Shown here: piece after piece, positions 25,645-34,885 of the stretch
Position numbering within the stretch: the stretch's first letter is position 1
Layout: every line of letters starts with the position of its first letter
Assembly: GCA_001942045.1 (NCBI GenBank)
Contig: MSTD01000037.1
Span: 1 to 61,203, forward strand
Reading direction: 5' to 3'
DNA from: Mycolicibacterium porcinum
GTDB taxonomy: Bacteria > Actinomycetota > Actinomycetes > Mycobacteriales > Mycobacteriaceae
DNA: 61,203 nt
Notes under the pieces: model-generated
Database searches by the model: none
Seen by the model: only the letters and a program-made list of their open reading frames with translations
Told to the model about the DNA's origin: nothing
Translations under genes and position numbers: made by a program

Positions 25645-26513
25645 CGACGTCCGGACATCCCGCGCGCACCGGCGCGCTGATGGCCATGGCCTCGATGCTG
25701 TGCGTGCAGATCGGCCTGGCCGTGGCCGTCGGCCTGATCGATCAGGTCGGCGCCGAGGGCGCGGCATGGCTGCGCCTGGCGTGGGCCGGTGTTCTGATGC
25801 TGCTGATCGTGCGGCCGCGACCCTCGGCCTTCACCAGATCCGCATTCTGGACGTGCGTCGCACTCGGTTTCGTCACCGCGGGGGTGACCATGCTCTTCAT
25901 GGCGGCCCTGTCCCGGATCCCACTCGGTACGGCCAGCGCACTGGAATTCCTGGGCCCACTCGGGGTGGCGGTGGCACACGGCAAGGGGCGCAACCGGATC
26001 CTGTGGCCCGGGCTCGCGGCCGCCGGTGTCGTCCTGCTCACCGAGCCATGGACCGGCGACGTCGACCTCATCGGTGTGCTGTACGCACTCAGCGCCGCCC
26101 TGTGCTGGGCCTGCTACATCCTGCTGACACAGCGGGTCGGCGACGAGGTTGCCGGAATCAAAGGCCTCGGGGTGTCCATGCCGGTCGCAGGCCTGGTCGG
26201 GACTGCGGTGGTCGGGCCGTCGGTATTCCCGCAGTTGACGCCGCAGCTCCTGCTGATCGGTGTGGGTTTGGCGATCCTGCTGCCGGTGGTGCCGTTCGCC
26301 CTGGAGATGTCGGCGCTGCGCTATCTGAGCACCGCGGCCTTCGGCACGCTGATGGCGCTCGAGCCGGCGTTCGCAATGCTCGTCGGCCTTGTCCTGCTGC
26401 ACCAGATTCCGGCCCCGGCCGCCGTTGTCGGTATCTGCCTCGTGGTGGCTGCCGGGATCGGCGCCGCGCGCACCGGAGCGCGGACCCCACCGGTCCCTGC
26501 CGAAATCGGCTGA
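25641..26513 (+). CDS. EamA-family exporter
   Basis: The protein has 290 residues and ten helices in two EamA repeats ([20 protein letters not shown] at the start; [20 protein letters not shown] at the second half). The sequence around [20 protein letters not shown] and [20 protein letters not shown] is characteristic of RhtA-like threonine/homoserine exporters. It starts at GTG overlapping the TetR stop, so the regulator may control its own exporter. The substrate is not certain. Confidence 0.85.
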   Translation: MTTSGHPARTGALMAMASMLCVQIGLAVAVGLIDQVGAEGAAWLRLAWAGVLMLLIVRPRPSAFTRSAFWTCVALGFVTAGVTMLFMAALSRIPLGTASALEFLGPLGVAVAHGKGRNRILWPGLAAAGVVLLTEPWTGDVDLIGVLYALSAALCWACYILLTQRVGDEVAGIKGLGVSMPVAGLVGTAVVGPSVFPQLTPQLLLIGVGLAILLPVVPFALEMSALRYLSTAAFGTLMALEPAFAMLVGLVLLHQIPAPAAVVGICLVVAAGIGAARTGARTPPVPAEIG

Positions 26514-26532
26514 CGCGGTTACGCTGGCGCCA

Positions 26533-26889
26533 ATGTCACGTGGAATCTTCAATTCCCCAATTGCCCGCTGGTTCAACGCGGCGGCCGTGGGCCTCACCCG
26601 AGTTCCGGTGCTGGGCCGATGGATCGGCCACGGCGTGGTGGTCATCCGGTACACCGGTCGCCGGTCGGGCCGCACGTTCGAAACCCCGGTTTCCGTGAAG
26701 CGCGACGGCGACCAGGTGACCATCAACGTGATGACGCCCGACAGCAAGACCTGGTGGCGCAACTTCCTGGATGGCGGCGCTCAGCTCACCCTGCTGAACC
26801 TGGACGGCAGCGACGTCACAGGACACGCCGTCGCGCACCGTGACAGCCGCGGCAAGGTGGCTGTCACGGTGCAACTCGACGCACCCTGA
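26533..26889 (+). CDS. Deazaflavin-dependent nitroreductase-family (Ddn-like) protein
   Basis: The protein has 118 residues. The start at ATG 26533 gives MSRGIFNSPIARWFNAAAVG; a longer frame would run into the exporter gene. The split-barrel signature YTGRRSGRTFETPVSVKRDG and TWWRNFLDGGAQLTLLNLDG matches the F420-binding DUF385 family of mycobacteria. It has a proline-free short C-terminus compared with Ddn (about 150 residues), so it may be a small member. It is convergent with the polyamine transporter operon, with 2 bases between. Confidence 0.78.
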   Translation: MSRGIFNSPIARWFNAAAVGLTRVPVLGRWIGHGVVVIRYTGRRSGRTFETPVSVKRDGDQVTINVMTPDSKTWWRNFLDGGAQLTLLNLDGSDVTGHAVAHRDSRGKVAVTVQLDAP

Positions 26890-26891
26890 CG

Positions 26892-27737
26892 TCAGACGTC
26901 GATACGCTTGCGCCGGTACACCGTCCCGGCCACGAGCAGCAACAGGCTCACCACCAGGATCGCCGTGGCCAATACGTTGATCTGTGGCGGTACGGCCGCC
27001 TTGACCGCCGCGTTGACGTACAACGGATAGGTGACGGTGGAGCCGCTGACGAAGTAAGTGATGATGAAGTCGTCGAGCGACAACGCGAACGACAGCATCG
27101 CCGCGGCGACGATGCCCGGGACGATAAGTGGCAGAGTCACTTTGAAGAACGTCCGGGTAGGGCTGGCGCCCAGGTCCATCGAGGCATCCTCAAGGGTCCA
27201 GTCGAACCCGCGTACCCGGGCACGCACCGTCATCGCGATGAAGCTGACCTGGAAGGCGATGTGGGCCAGCACGATCGTGGTGTAGCCGGTGGCCCAGCCC
27301 AGATCGAGGAACAGGGTCAGGAGCGAGGCGCCCATCACCACCTCAGGGGCGGTCAGCGGCAGCACCAGAAACGTGTCGACGGCTTTCTGGCCGCGGAATC
27401 GCTGACGCACCAGGGCGATCGCCACCAACGTGCCCAGCACCAGAGCAACGGCGGTGGACACCGCTGCCACGTTGAGGCTCAACTTCAACGCCTCGGTGAG
27501 CGCTGGGTACTTGAACGGGTCGGCCCAGTTGTCGAGGGTGAAGCCCTGCCACGTGTAGTTGAACTTGCCCGCCGGCTTGTTGAACGAGAACAGCACGATC
27601 ACGAAGATCGGCAGGAAAAGGTACAGCAGCACGAGCCCGGCGACGAGGCGGAGCACCAGGTCGCCCCACCTCGGAGAGCCCTTGACGGACCTGGGCACCG
27701 GCTGGTCCAGCGCCTCGGTCATGGCTTGAGTGGTCAA
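26892..27737 (-). CDS. potC: Polyamine-type ABC transporter permease PotC
   Basis: The protein has 281 residues and six helices. The permease coupling motif is DASMDLGASPTRTFFKVTLP. Features FLVLPLTAPEVVMGASLLTL and LSLDDFIITYFVSGS are typical of PotC. The TTG at 27737 overlaps the potB stop; the ATG at 27722 is the alternative start. It forms the channel with PotB and is the last gene of the potADBC operon. Spermidine/putrescine is the family substrate, but other small cations are possible. Confidence 0.88.
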   Translation of the reverse strand: MTTQAMTEALDQPVPRSVKGSPRWGDLVLRLVAGLVLLYLFLPIFVIVLFSFNKPAGKFNYTWQGFTLDNWADPFKYPALTEALKLSLNVAAVSTAVALVLGTLVAIALVRQRFRGQKAVDTFLVLPLTAPEVVMGASLLTLFLDLGWATGYTTIVLAHIAFQVSFIAMTVRARVRGFDWTLEDASMDLGASPTRTFFKVTLPLIVPGIVAAAMLSFALSLDDFIITYFVSGSTVTYPLYVNAAVKAAVPPQINVLATAILVVSLLLLVAGTVYRRKRIDV

Positions 27738-28609
27738 ACCAGGTCCTCCGTCCCCAACGCCCGGGTGTAGAGCAGCACGCCCACGAGAATGATGGCCATC
27801 AGCACCATGCTCAGCGCAGCGGCGGCGGGATAGTCCTTGACCACCAGGAACTGCTTCTGGATCACGTTGCCGATCATGCTGGTCTGTGTGCTGCCCAGAT
27901 AGTCGGCGTTGATGAAGTCGCCGACCGCCGGGATGAACACCAGCATGCTGCCCGCCAACACGCCCGGCATCGACAGCGGCAGAATCACTTTGGTGAAGCT
28001 GCGCCGGTTGGACGAATACAGGTCCTTGGACGCCTCGATCAGGCGCGGATCGATCTTCTCCAGGCTCACGTACAGCGGCAGGATCATGAAGATGATCCAG
28101 TTGTAGACCAGGCCACCGATCACGGCCCAGCTCGTCGAGAGCAGGCGGCCCTCGCTGGGCAGCAGGCCGATCGAGCCGAGTGCACTGACCACCAGACCGT
28201 CATCGGCCAGGATCGTCTTCCAGGCGATGGTGCGGATCAGGAAGGTCACGAAAAACGGCAGGATGACCAATCCGAGGATGAGGTTCTTGTACCGGCCGGC
28301 CTTGAAGGCGATCACATATGCCAGCGGAAATGCCAGCATCGCGCACACCACGGTCGCCACCAGTGCGTAGCCGAAGGACCGGAGTATCTGATCCTGGTAC
28401 ACGCTGAATGCGTGCGCGTAATTGCCGAAATTCCAATCGAATTCGAGCGTCGGAAGGTACACCGAGCCGCCCGACGTCGAAAGCGAGGTACGCGCCAACG
28501 AGATGAACGGCACCACGAAGAAGATCCCGAGGTACACCAATGCCGGCAGGATCATCAGGTACGGAGCGATCTTGCTCCGCTGCCGGCTGCTGGTGGCCAC
28601 ACCCGCCAT
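27734..28609 (-). CDS. potB: Polyamine-type ABC transporter permease PotB
   Basis: The protein has 291 residues and six helices (LMILPALVYLGIFFVVPFIS at the start). The coupling loop is EASKDLYSSNRRSFTKVILP. The start lies 5 bases after the potD stop, and the stop overlaps potC, so translation is coupled along the operon. It is the partner of PotC in the transmembrane channel. Confidence 0.88.
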   Translation of the reverse strand: MAGVATSSRQRSKIAPYLMILPALVYLGIFFVVPFISLARTSLSTSGGSVYLPTLEFDWNFGNYAHAFSVYQDQILRSFGYALVATVVCAMLAFPLAYVIAFKAGRYKNLILGLVILPFFVTFLIRTIAWKTILADDGLVVSALGSIGLLPSEGRLLSTSWAVIGGLVYNWIIFMILPLYVSLEKIDPRLIEASKDLYSSNRRSFTKVILPLSMPGVLAGSMLVFIPAVGDFINADYLGSTQTSMIGNVIQKQFLVVKDYPAAAALSMVLMAIILVGVLLYTRALGTEDLV

Positions 28610-28614
28610 CGGCG

Positions 28615-29808
28615 TCAGCCTCCGGTCACTGCGGCGTAGAGAGTGTTGAACTCCTGGGTCTTCTCATCGGACAGGGCCGGCCAGGATTTCAGCTTCGCGA
28701 GCATGTCGGCGGGCGGGTTGATCAGCGGGTTGCTCGCGATCTTGGGATCGATCTTGGCGAGCTCGTCGGTCATGTCCGACAGCACGGGTACGAACTGGGT
28801 GAACGCGATGAGCTTGGCGTAGTTGGCCCGGTCGTAGACGTAGTCGATCCAGGACTCGGCGGCCTTCTGGTTCTGTGTGGTGTACGGGATCACCATGGTG
28901 TCGATGAACCAGTCGCCACCGGTTTCCGGAACGATGAACTTCAGGTCCGGATTGTCCGCCTGCAGCTGCACCACGTCGCCCGAATATGCCTGGGCCACAG
29001 CGATGTTGCCGGCCGCGAGGTCATCGGCGTAGTCGTTGCCGGTGAAGCGGCGGATCTGGCCCTTCTCCTTCTGCTCGCGGATGAAATCCACGGCCTTCGT
29101 GATGGATTCGGTGGTCGGGTCTTCGACGGAGTTGCCTTGCCACTGCATGATCATGCCGAGCCCGTCCTGCACATCGGACAACAGGCTGACCCGGCCCTTG
29201 AAGGCGGGATCCCACAGATCGTCGATCTTGGTGATGTCGCGTCCGGTGGCGGCGCGGTTGTATGCCAGACCGACCATGCCGGTCATGTACGGCGCCGTGT
29301 ACTTGCGCCCGGGATCGGCCTTCGAGTTGAGCAGGTCCTCGCGCAGGTTCTTCTTGTTCGGGACCCGCGATTCGCGGATCTCGTTGAGCCAGTTGAGTCC
29401 GGCCAATCGCACCGCCATGAACTCGGTGGGTACGACGAGGTCGGCGCCGATGTCCTGCTTGCGCGACAACGGTTCCTTCGCCTTGGCGAACCACTGCTCG
29501 TTGTCGTTGAAGTCTTCCTTGTAGTCCACCGTCAGGCCGGTCTTGGTCTGGAATCCCGCGACGAATCCGTCCGCCATGTACAGCGGCCAGTTCGAGATGC
29601 GGACGGTGCCGGTGGCAGGCGATCCGTCGTCGGGGGCAGCGGAGGTGGTTGGGGCACTGGACTTCTCGCCCGAACTACACGCGGCCAGGACCGAGGGGCC
29701 CAGTGCCAGTGCGGCGGCGGCAGCGGCGCCACCGCCCAGGAATCGGCGACGCGACGTGCGGTTCGCAGTCAGCCGGGCGAGCAGTCGGGGATCGAGGTTG
29801 TCGGGCAT
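28615..29808 (-). CDS. potD: Polyamine-type substrate-binding lipoprotein PotD
   Basis: The protein has 397 residues. The start at 29808 gives MPDNLDPRLLARLTANRTSR; a longer frame upstream is antisense to potA. A twin-arginine signal (TSRRRFLGG) is combined with a lipobox (VLAAC), so this is a Tat-exported lipoprotein. The periplasmic binding fold begins at TVRISNWPLYMADG, with the family segments WFIDTMVIPYTTQN and ADDLAAGNIAVAQAYSGDVV. It delivers substrate to PotBC. Confidence 0.9.
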   Translation of the reverse strand: MPDNLDPRLLARLTANRTSRRRFLGGGAAAAAALALGPSVLAACSSGEKSSAPTTSAAPDDGSPATGTVRISNWPLYMADGFVAGFQTKTGLTVDYKEDFNDNEQWFAKAKEPLSRKQDIGADLVVPTEFMAVRLAGLNWLNEIRESRVPNKKNLREDLLNSKADPGRKYTAPYMTGMVGLAYNRAATGRDITKIDDLWDPAFKGRVSLLSDVQDGLGMIMQWQGNSVEDPTTESITKAVDFIREQKEKGQIRRFTGNDYADDLAAGNIAVAQAYSGDVVQLQADNPDLKFIVPETGGDWFIDTMVIPYTTQNQKAAESWIDYVYDRANYAKLIAFTQFVPVLSDMTDELAKIDPKIASNPLINPPADMLAKLKSWPALSDEKTQEFNTLYAAVTGG

Positions 29809-29869
29809 GGGCGACCTTTCGGGGAATTCGGGCGCTTCCGATGGTGAGGGTTGGCGGTTCGAGACTTTC

Positions 29870-31069
29870 TTAGGGGTTGTCGTCGTCGAGCATCTCTTCG
29901 AGGTCCTCCGCGGTGGGGATGTCCGCGGCCGGAAGTACCCGCGAAGCCTCCGGAGACCAGCTGACATGGACCGCGTCGCCCGGACGCAGCAGTGGCAGGT
30001 CCTGCTCGGGCCCGACATGGGCGATGATCGTCGAATCGTCCGGCGCGGCAAGGGAAAGCCGTAGCACCGGGCCCTGGAACGTCAGGTCCTTGACGGTAGC
30101 GGGCACAGTCGCCACGTCACCTGAGGGCTGCTCGAGCGAGACGCGTACGCGCTCGGGCCGGATCATCAGCGTGGCGTGCCCGCCGGGTTCGATCGTGGTG
30201 TCGCCCGGCTTGGCCTTGAGCGTGGTGCCGAGCACGTCGACCTCGACGAAATCCCGGTTGGCCCGGCCCGTCTGCCGGCCCGGCCACAGATTGGCCTGGC
30301 CGATGAAGCTGGCGACGAACACCGTTGCCGGACGGTCGTAGATCTCGGTGGGACTGCCGATCTGCTCGACATTGCCGTTGTTCATCACCGCGATCCGGTC
30401 GCTCATGGTGAGCGCCTCTTCCTGATCGTGGGTGACGTAGATGAACGTGATGCCGACCTCGCGCTGGATGCGCTTGAGCTCGAACTGCATCGCGTGGCGC
30501 AGTTTGAGATCGAGGGCGCCGAGCGGCTCATCGAGCAGGAGTGCGCTGGGGTAGTTGACCAACGCACGGGCCAGCGCGACCCGCTGCTGCTGGCCGCCGG
30601 AAAGCTGGCCGGGCTTGCGCTTGGCGAAGTCGGTGAGCCGGACGATCTCCAGCAGCTCGTCGACGCTGCGCTTGATCTCCGTCTTGTCCTTCTTCTGACT
30701 GCGCGGCCCGTAGGCGACGTTGTCCCACACCGTCATGTGTGGGAACAGCGCGTAGTGCTGGAAGACGGTGTTGACGTTGCGCTTGTGCGGTGGCACGCGC
30801 GAGACATCGACGCCCTCGAGCCGGATGGCGCCCTCGGTGGGGCTTTCGAATCCGGCGATCATGCGCAGCGTGGTGGTCTTCCCGCAGCCCGAGGGGCCGA
30901 GCATCGAGAAGAATTCTCCCGATGCGATGGAGAAGTCTGCGTCGGCCACGGCTACGTAGTCGGCGAACCGCTTCGTGACGTGGTCGATCTCGATGACGGG
31001 CGCGCCACTGCGTGGCGCGTCGTCCGGTCCCGTCGACTTGTCGACGGCGGTGATATCTGGGCCGGTCAG
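29870..31069 (-). CDS. potA: Polyamine-type ABC transporter ATPase PotA (probable CTG start)
   Basis: Walker A is GPSGCGKTT, signature [16 protein letters not shown], Walker [13 protein letters not shown] and the H-loop [11 protein letters not shown]-terminal TOBE domain ([20 protein letters not shown]) follows. The first usual start is GTG 30949, but that would remove the first beta strand. The frame continues upstream with [20 protein letters not shown], which every PotA has. No ATG, GTG or TTG occurs there. A CTG at 31069, preceded by GGAGGAGGAG (31083-31074), reads LTGPDITAV and gives 399 residues. I therefore extend the gene to 31069; the minimal gene is 29870-30949. Confidence 0.85.
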   Translation of the reverse strand: MTGPDITAVDKSTGPDDAPRSGAPVIEIDHVTKRFADYVAVADADFSIASGEFFSMLGPSGCGKTTTLRMIAGFESPTEGAIRLEGVDVSRVPPHKRNVNTVFQHYALFPHMTVWDNVAYGPRSQKKDKTEIKRSVDELLEIVRLTDFAKRKPGQLSGGQQQRVALARALVNYPSALLLDEPLGALDLKLRHAMQFELKRIQREVGITFIYVTHDQEEALTMSDRIAVMNNGNVEQIGSPTEIYDRPATVFVASFIGQANLWPGRQTGRANRDFVEVDVLGTTLKAKPGDTTIEPGGHATLMIRPERVRVSLEQPSGDVATVPATVKDLTFQGPVLRLSLAAPDDSTIIAHVGPEQDLPLLRPGDAVHVSWSPEASRVLPAADIPTAEDLEEMLDDDNP

Positions 31070-31345
31070 CGGTCTCCTCCTCCGGTGCAGCCTGGAAGCT
31101 GTCGGTAAACAATCGCGGATTACGGCGGCCTTCGCAAGGGATTCCGCAATGAATTAACAATTTTTCAATGGAATCCTTCGTTTGAACCGCCTTGACAGCG
31201 CGATTCCATAGCGTCGCGGGCGAACGGCCACGGCGGGGTGTGGTCGGTCCATGGTCCGGAGGGCAGTGACTGGCTGGACACAAGTTTCGCAGTTCAGCGG
31301 GTCGTCACGGCGGGAAAACCGGCGACTAGAGGAAGACCGGAGGAC
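31070..31345. other. Intergenic region: pot operon promoter area
   Basis: No gene is seen between the PotA start and the end of the MFS gene (both minus strand). The region holds the GGAGGAGGAG ribosome site for potA at 31074-31083 and an AT-rich patch (31145-31175, GAATTAACAATTTTTCAATG) likely to contain the pot promoter. A GGATTCC...GGAATCC inverted repeat flanks that patch. Confidence 0.4.
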
Positions 31346-32815
31346 TCAGCCCCACTCGTGGTTCATCGCGCGGGACTCCGACAGGGTCTGCACGGACTCG
31401 CCGTGGCGGTCCGGCGCGCGCGACACCGCGATGAGGGCCATCGCCAGGGCGGCGGTCACCGCGCCGGCGACGAAGATCGTCACGAAGCTGCCTTCCGTCG
31501 GCACCATGCGATGCCCGAGCAACACAGCGACGACGGCCGCCGCCACCGAGCTGCCGATCGTTCGGGCGATCGCGTTCATGCTCGTGGCGATGCCCGTCTC
31601 ACTGGCGTCCACCTCGCTCACGACCAGTGCGGGCAGCGCACCATAGCCCAAGCTGATGTAGGCATTGGCCAGCACGCCGGCCAGGACGACCTGCCACGGG
31701 CGGTCATGCGCCACGGCCAGCATGACGAATCCGGAAATACCCGCGACGGCGGCCACCACCAAGACTCTGCGGGCGCCGTAGCGGTCGATGTACCGGCCGC
31801 TGACGAGCGCCACCAGAAATCCGGTGAGCGCTCCGGGGAGCAGGAAGTAGACACTGGCCTGCAGCACGGTCGCCCCGAATCCGTAGCCGGCGGCCTGACG
31901 CGACATCTGAACGAACTGGGTGAGGCCGAGGAAGGCGAAGTACAGTCCCATGCCGACCAGGATCGTGGCCAGGTTGGTCAGCAGGATGGGGCGCCGGGCG
32001 AGCATCGTGGTCGAGACCAGAGGATCGGCCGCCCGCCGCTCCCACCACCACCAGCCGACCAACACACCGACTCCGACGATCAGAAATCCGATCGTGCCCG
32101 GGTGGGTCCAACCCCACGAGTTGCCCTGAGTGATCGCCAGCAGCATCGACGACAGACCGACCGCCAGGCCCGCGGCGCCCAGCCAGTCGATCGCGCCGCC
32201 GGCGTCCGGCCTGCGGTTCGGCACGACGGCCAATGCCACCACGATGACGATGGCGGTGAACGCGGTGGTGAGCCAGAAGACGCGGTGATACCCGGCGTCG
32301 CCCGACATCAGGAGGCCGGTGACGACGAGGCCGACACCGCCGCCGAAGCCCAGCGTCCCGGACAGCACAGACATCGCGCCGACCAGACGGTCCTCGGCGA
32401 GTTCTTCGCGCAGGATCGCGATGCTGATGGGGTAGAGCGCGTACGAGGCGCCCTGCAGAATGCGCGCCGCCACCAGCAGCGGCACCGAAGCAGTGACCGC
32501 GGCCAGCACCGAACCTGCCAGCACGACCAGCAACACACCCAGCAGAACACGTTTCTTGCTGTACAGATCGGCGAGCCGGCCGATCAGCGGGGTCGACGCG
32601 GCGGCCGCCAGCAGGTTGGCGGTGACGGCCCAGCTGACGGCCACCGAGGAGGTGTTCAGCTGGTGAGCGATGATGCCCAGGATCGGCACCACCGCGGTCT
32701 GCAGGATTGCGACGGTGAGAGCCACCAGGCTCAGGCCCGCGATCAGGACGCCGGGGCGACGTGGCATTCCGGGCACGGCAGGGGAGGCGGACCGGTCGGC
32801 TTCGGTCCTGGCCAC
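31346..32815 (-). CDS. MFS drug-efflux type transporter (14 TM, EmrB/QacA-like)
   Basis: The protein has 489 residues and about 14 helices. Motif A is GRLADLYSKKRVLLG in loop 2-3, and a motif C-like stretch occurs in GTLGFGGGVGLVVTGLLM. This fits the DHA2 drug:H+ antiporter group. It ends the divergent gap next to the pot operon, and no regulator is adjacent. The substrate is unknown. Confidence 0.85.
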   Translation of the reverse strand: MARTEADRSASPAVPGMPRRPGVLIAGLSLVALTVAILQTAVVPILGIIAHQLNTSSVAVSWAVTANLLAAAASTPLIGRLADLYSKKRVLLGVLLVVLAGSVLAAVTASVPLLVAARILQGASYALYPISIAILREELAEDRLVGAMSVLSGTLGFGGGVGLVVTGLLMSGDAGYHRVFWLTTAFTAIVIVVALAVVPNRRPDAGGAIDWLGAAGLAVGLSSMLLAITQGNSWGWTHPGTIGFLIVGVGVLVGWWWWERRAADPLVSTTMLARRPILLTNLATILVGMGLYFAFLGLTQFVQMSRQAAGYGFGATVLQASVYFLLPGALTGFLVALVSGRYIDRYGARRVLVVAAVAGISGFVMLAVAHDRPWQVVLAGVLANAYISLGYGALPALVVSEVDASETGIATSMNAIARTIGSSVAAAVVAVLLGHRMVPTEGSFVTIFVAGAVTAALAMALIAVSRAPDRHGESVQTLSESRAMNHEWG

Positions 32816-32922
32816 GTGCCGCTCCGATCCATAGGTAGTCTTTGTGTTTCTCGATTATGGCCATGGTGGGGCACCGGCCCGGACACCGGGTCACGGTCGC
32901 AATAGGCGAAAGACACTCGGAG

Positions 32923-33987
32923 TCAGCGCAGCGACGCCAGCACCTGCTCGGTGAAGGCCGACGTGGACGCGTTGCCACCGATGTCGGCGGTGCCCACACC
33001 GGCATCGAGGGTCCGCCGGATGGCGTCCTCCATATGACCGGCGGCGACGCCGAGCGCCGGTGACCCTCCGTCCCGACCGGCGAGCCATCGCAGCAGCATG
33101 GCGGTGGACAGGATCATCGCGACCGGGTTGGCGATGTCGCGCCCGGCGATGTCGGGCGCCGACCCGTGGGCGGCCTGTGCCATCGCGTGAGTGTGCGAGG
33201 CGTTGATCGACGGCGCCATCCCGAGCGAGCCGCTCAACTGGCCGGCGAGATCGGACAGGATGTCACCGAACATGTTCTCGGCCACAATCACATCGAAATC
33301 GCGCGGGTGGCTCACCAATCGCGCGGCCAGTGCGTCGATGTGCTCGCCGCGGACTTCCACGTCGGGGTAACTCTTGGCGACCGTCAGGCACGCGTCGCGG
33401 AACAGCCCGGTGGTCTTGGCCAGGACGTTGGTCTTGTGCGCGATGGTCACGGACTTGCGGCGGGTGGTCGCCAACTGGAACGCCTGCTGGGCAATCCGTT
33501 CACAGGCGCTGCGGGTGAACACGGCGACAGCCAGCGCGACATCAGGGGTGGGCATGAATTCACCTGCGCCGTCGTACATGTTGCGGTCGGCGTAGAAGCC
33601 TTCGGTGTTCTCCCGCACGATGACCACGTCAAGATCGGGGCATAGGGCTGCGACGGACGCACTCAGGGTACGGGCGGGCCGGATGTTGGCGAACAGGTTG
33701 TAGCGCTTACGGATTGCTCCACCGGGGGACAGCATGCCCCGGAACTGCTGAGGGTATCCGGCGTTGTCGTGGGGGCCGAGGATCCATCCCGGCAGCCCGT
33801 CGAGGTCGGCCAGCGTCGGCTCTGGCAGCGGGGTGCCGAACTCACCGATCGCCTCGAGCCCGAACGGCAGTTCGCGCCACTGTACTTCGACCCCGACACC
33901 AGCCAAGGCCCGTTCGGCGACCCTGGTCGCCGCGTCCACGATCTCCGGCCCGATACCGTCGCCGAGAAGCACTCCCAGGGTCAGCAT
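32923..33987 (-). CDS. Isocitrate/isopropylmalate dehydrogenase family enzyme
   Basis: The protein has 354 residues. The start at ATG 33987 gives MLTLGVLLGDGIGPEIVDAA; the longer frame upstream overlaps the hydrolase gene antisense. Motifs of the beta-decarboxylating dehydrogenases are present: VIVRENTEGFYADRNMYDGA, the Lys of AHKTNVL and the Asp pair in VIVAENMFGDILSDLAGQLS. The ENTEG stretch is nearer to isocitrate- or tartrate-type members than to LeuB. No leucine genes are nearby. The substrate is uncertain. The hydrolase gene lies 13 bp upstream. Confidence 0.85.
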   Translation of the reverse strand: MLTLGVLLGDGIGPEIVDAATRVAERALAGVGVEVQWRELPFGLEAIGEFGTPLPEPTLADLDGLPGWILGPHDNAGYPQQFRGMLSPGGAIRKRYNLFANIRPARTLSASVAALCPDLDVVIVRENTEGFYADRNMYDGAGEFMPTPDVALAVAVFTRSACERIAQQAFQLATTRRKSVTIAHKTNVLAKTTGLFRDACLTVAKSYPDVEVRGEHIDALAARLVSHPRDFDVIVAENMFGDILSDLAGQLSGSLGMAPSINASHTHAMAQAAHGSAPDIAGRDIANPVAMILSTAMLLRWLAGRDGGSPALGVAAGHMEDAIRRTLDAGVGTADIGGNASTSAFTEQVLASLR

Positions 33988-34000
33988 GCGTATCCTCCGC

Positions 34001-34861
34001 TCAGATCGGATGGGTGGCGAACCGCTGCAACAACATTTCCGCGACCTCGGCCGGTTTCTCCTCCGGGAGCCAGTGCGACGCGCCGCGGAGGGTCTCGAAG
34101 CGGTACGGACCACTGACGTAATTCGCGGTGTCATAAGCCGGTTTGGCGGTGATCGCGATGTCGCGGTCGCTCCAGACATACAGGGTCGGCACCGTGACCT
34201 TCTGGGCGCCGCCCGGGCCCGGGCGGCTCATCGGCATGGCCCGGTACCAATTCAGCGCCGCGGTGAGGGCCCCGGCTTCGGTCATGGCCCGCGCGTCACG
34301 TTCGGCCGCCTCCGGCGGTAGCCCGCTGTGGATCAGGGATCTGGCGATGGCCTTGCCTTTGCGGTCGCGGCCGAGCAGGAATCGTTCGGCCAGCCACGGC
34401 AGTTGGTTGACGTACATGTACCAGGACGCCAGACCCTGGCGGCTGGTCAGCAGGGACCGCAGGAAGGCTTTCGGGTGCGGTACCGACAGCGCCGACAGCG
34501 AGGCCAGCCGCTCGGGCGCGTGCTCGGCCAAGCCCCACGCCACCGCGGCGCCCCAGTCGTGGCCGACGAGATGCACCCGTTCGGCACCGCTGGCATCGAT
34601 CAGCGCGAGGGTGTCCTTCACCAACTCCGACGCGCGGTAGTCCCGACGACGAGACGGCCGCGCACCGGGCGAGTACCCGCGCTGATTGGGCGCCAGGCAT
34701 CGGTAACCCTCAGCCGTCAGCAGCGAGATGATCGGCTTCCAGCTGCTGTTCTGCTGCGGGAAACCGTGCAACAGCACGACCACCGGCCCATCGGCAGGGC
34801 CGTCGTCGATGACGTCGAACAGGAACTGCCCGCGGCGGTACTGATCCATACGATGCATCAT
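34001..34861 (-). CDS. Alpha/beta hydrolase, epoxide-hydrolase-like
   Basis: The protein has 286 residues. The oxyanion motif is HGFPQQNSSW. The nucleophile elbow GHDWGAAVAW has Asp, not Ser, which is typical of epoxide hydrolases and haloalkane dehalogenases. The base His is in GASHWLPEEKP, and a lid domain lies between. It precedes the dehydrogenase gene by 13 bp on the same strand, so the two may serve one catabolic route. Confidence 0.83.
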   Translation of the reverse strand: MMHRMDQYRRGQFLFDVIDDGPADGPVVVLLHGFPQQNSSWKPIISLLTAEGYRCLAPNQRGYSPGARPSRRRDYRASELVKDTLALIDASGAERVHLVGHDWGAAVAWGLAEHAPERLASLSALSVPHPKAFLRSLLTSRQGLASWYMYVNQLPWLAERFLLGRDRKGKAIARSLIHSGLPPEAAERDARAMTEAGALTAALNWYRAMPMSRPGPGGAQKVTVPTLYVWSDRDIAITAKPAYDTANYVSGPYRFETLRGASHWLPEEKPAEVAEMLLQRFATHPI

Positions 34862-34885
34862 GCCAAGGTCGGCAGCGGTGGCGGA

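Noticed and set aside
31238..32905. 555-codon open frame antisense to the MFS gene
   Set aside because: Highly charged shadow (many His, Gln, Arg); the opposite strand encodes a textbook 14-helix transporter.
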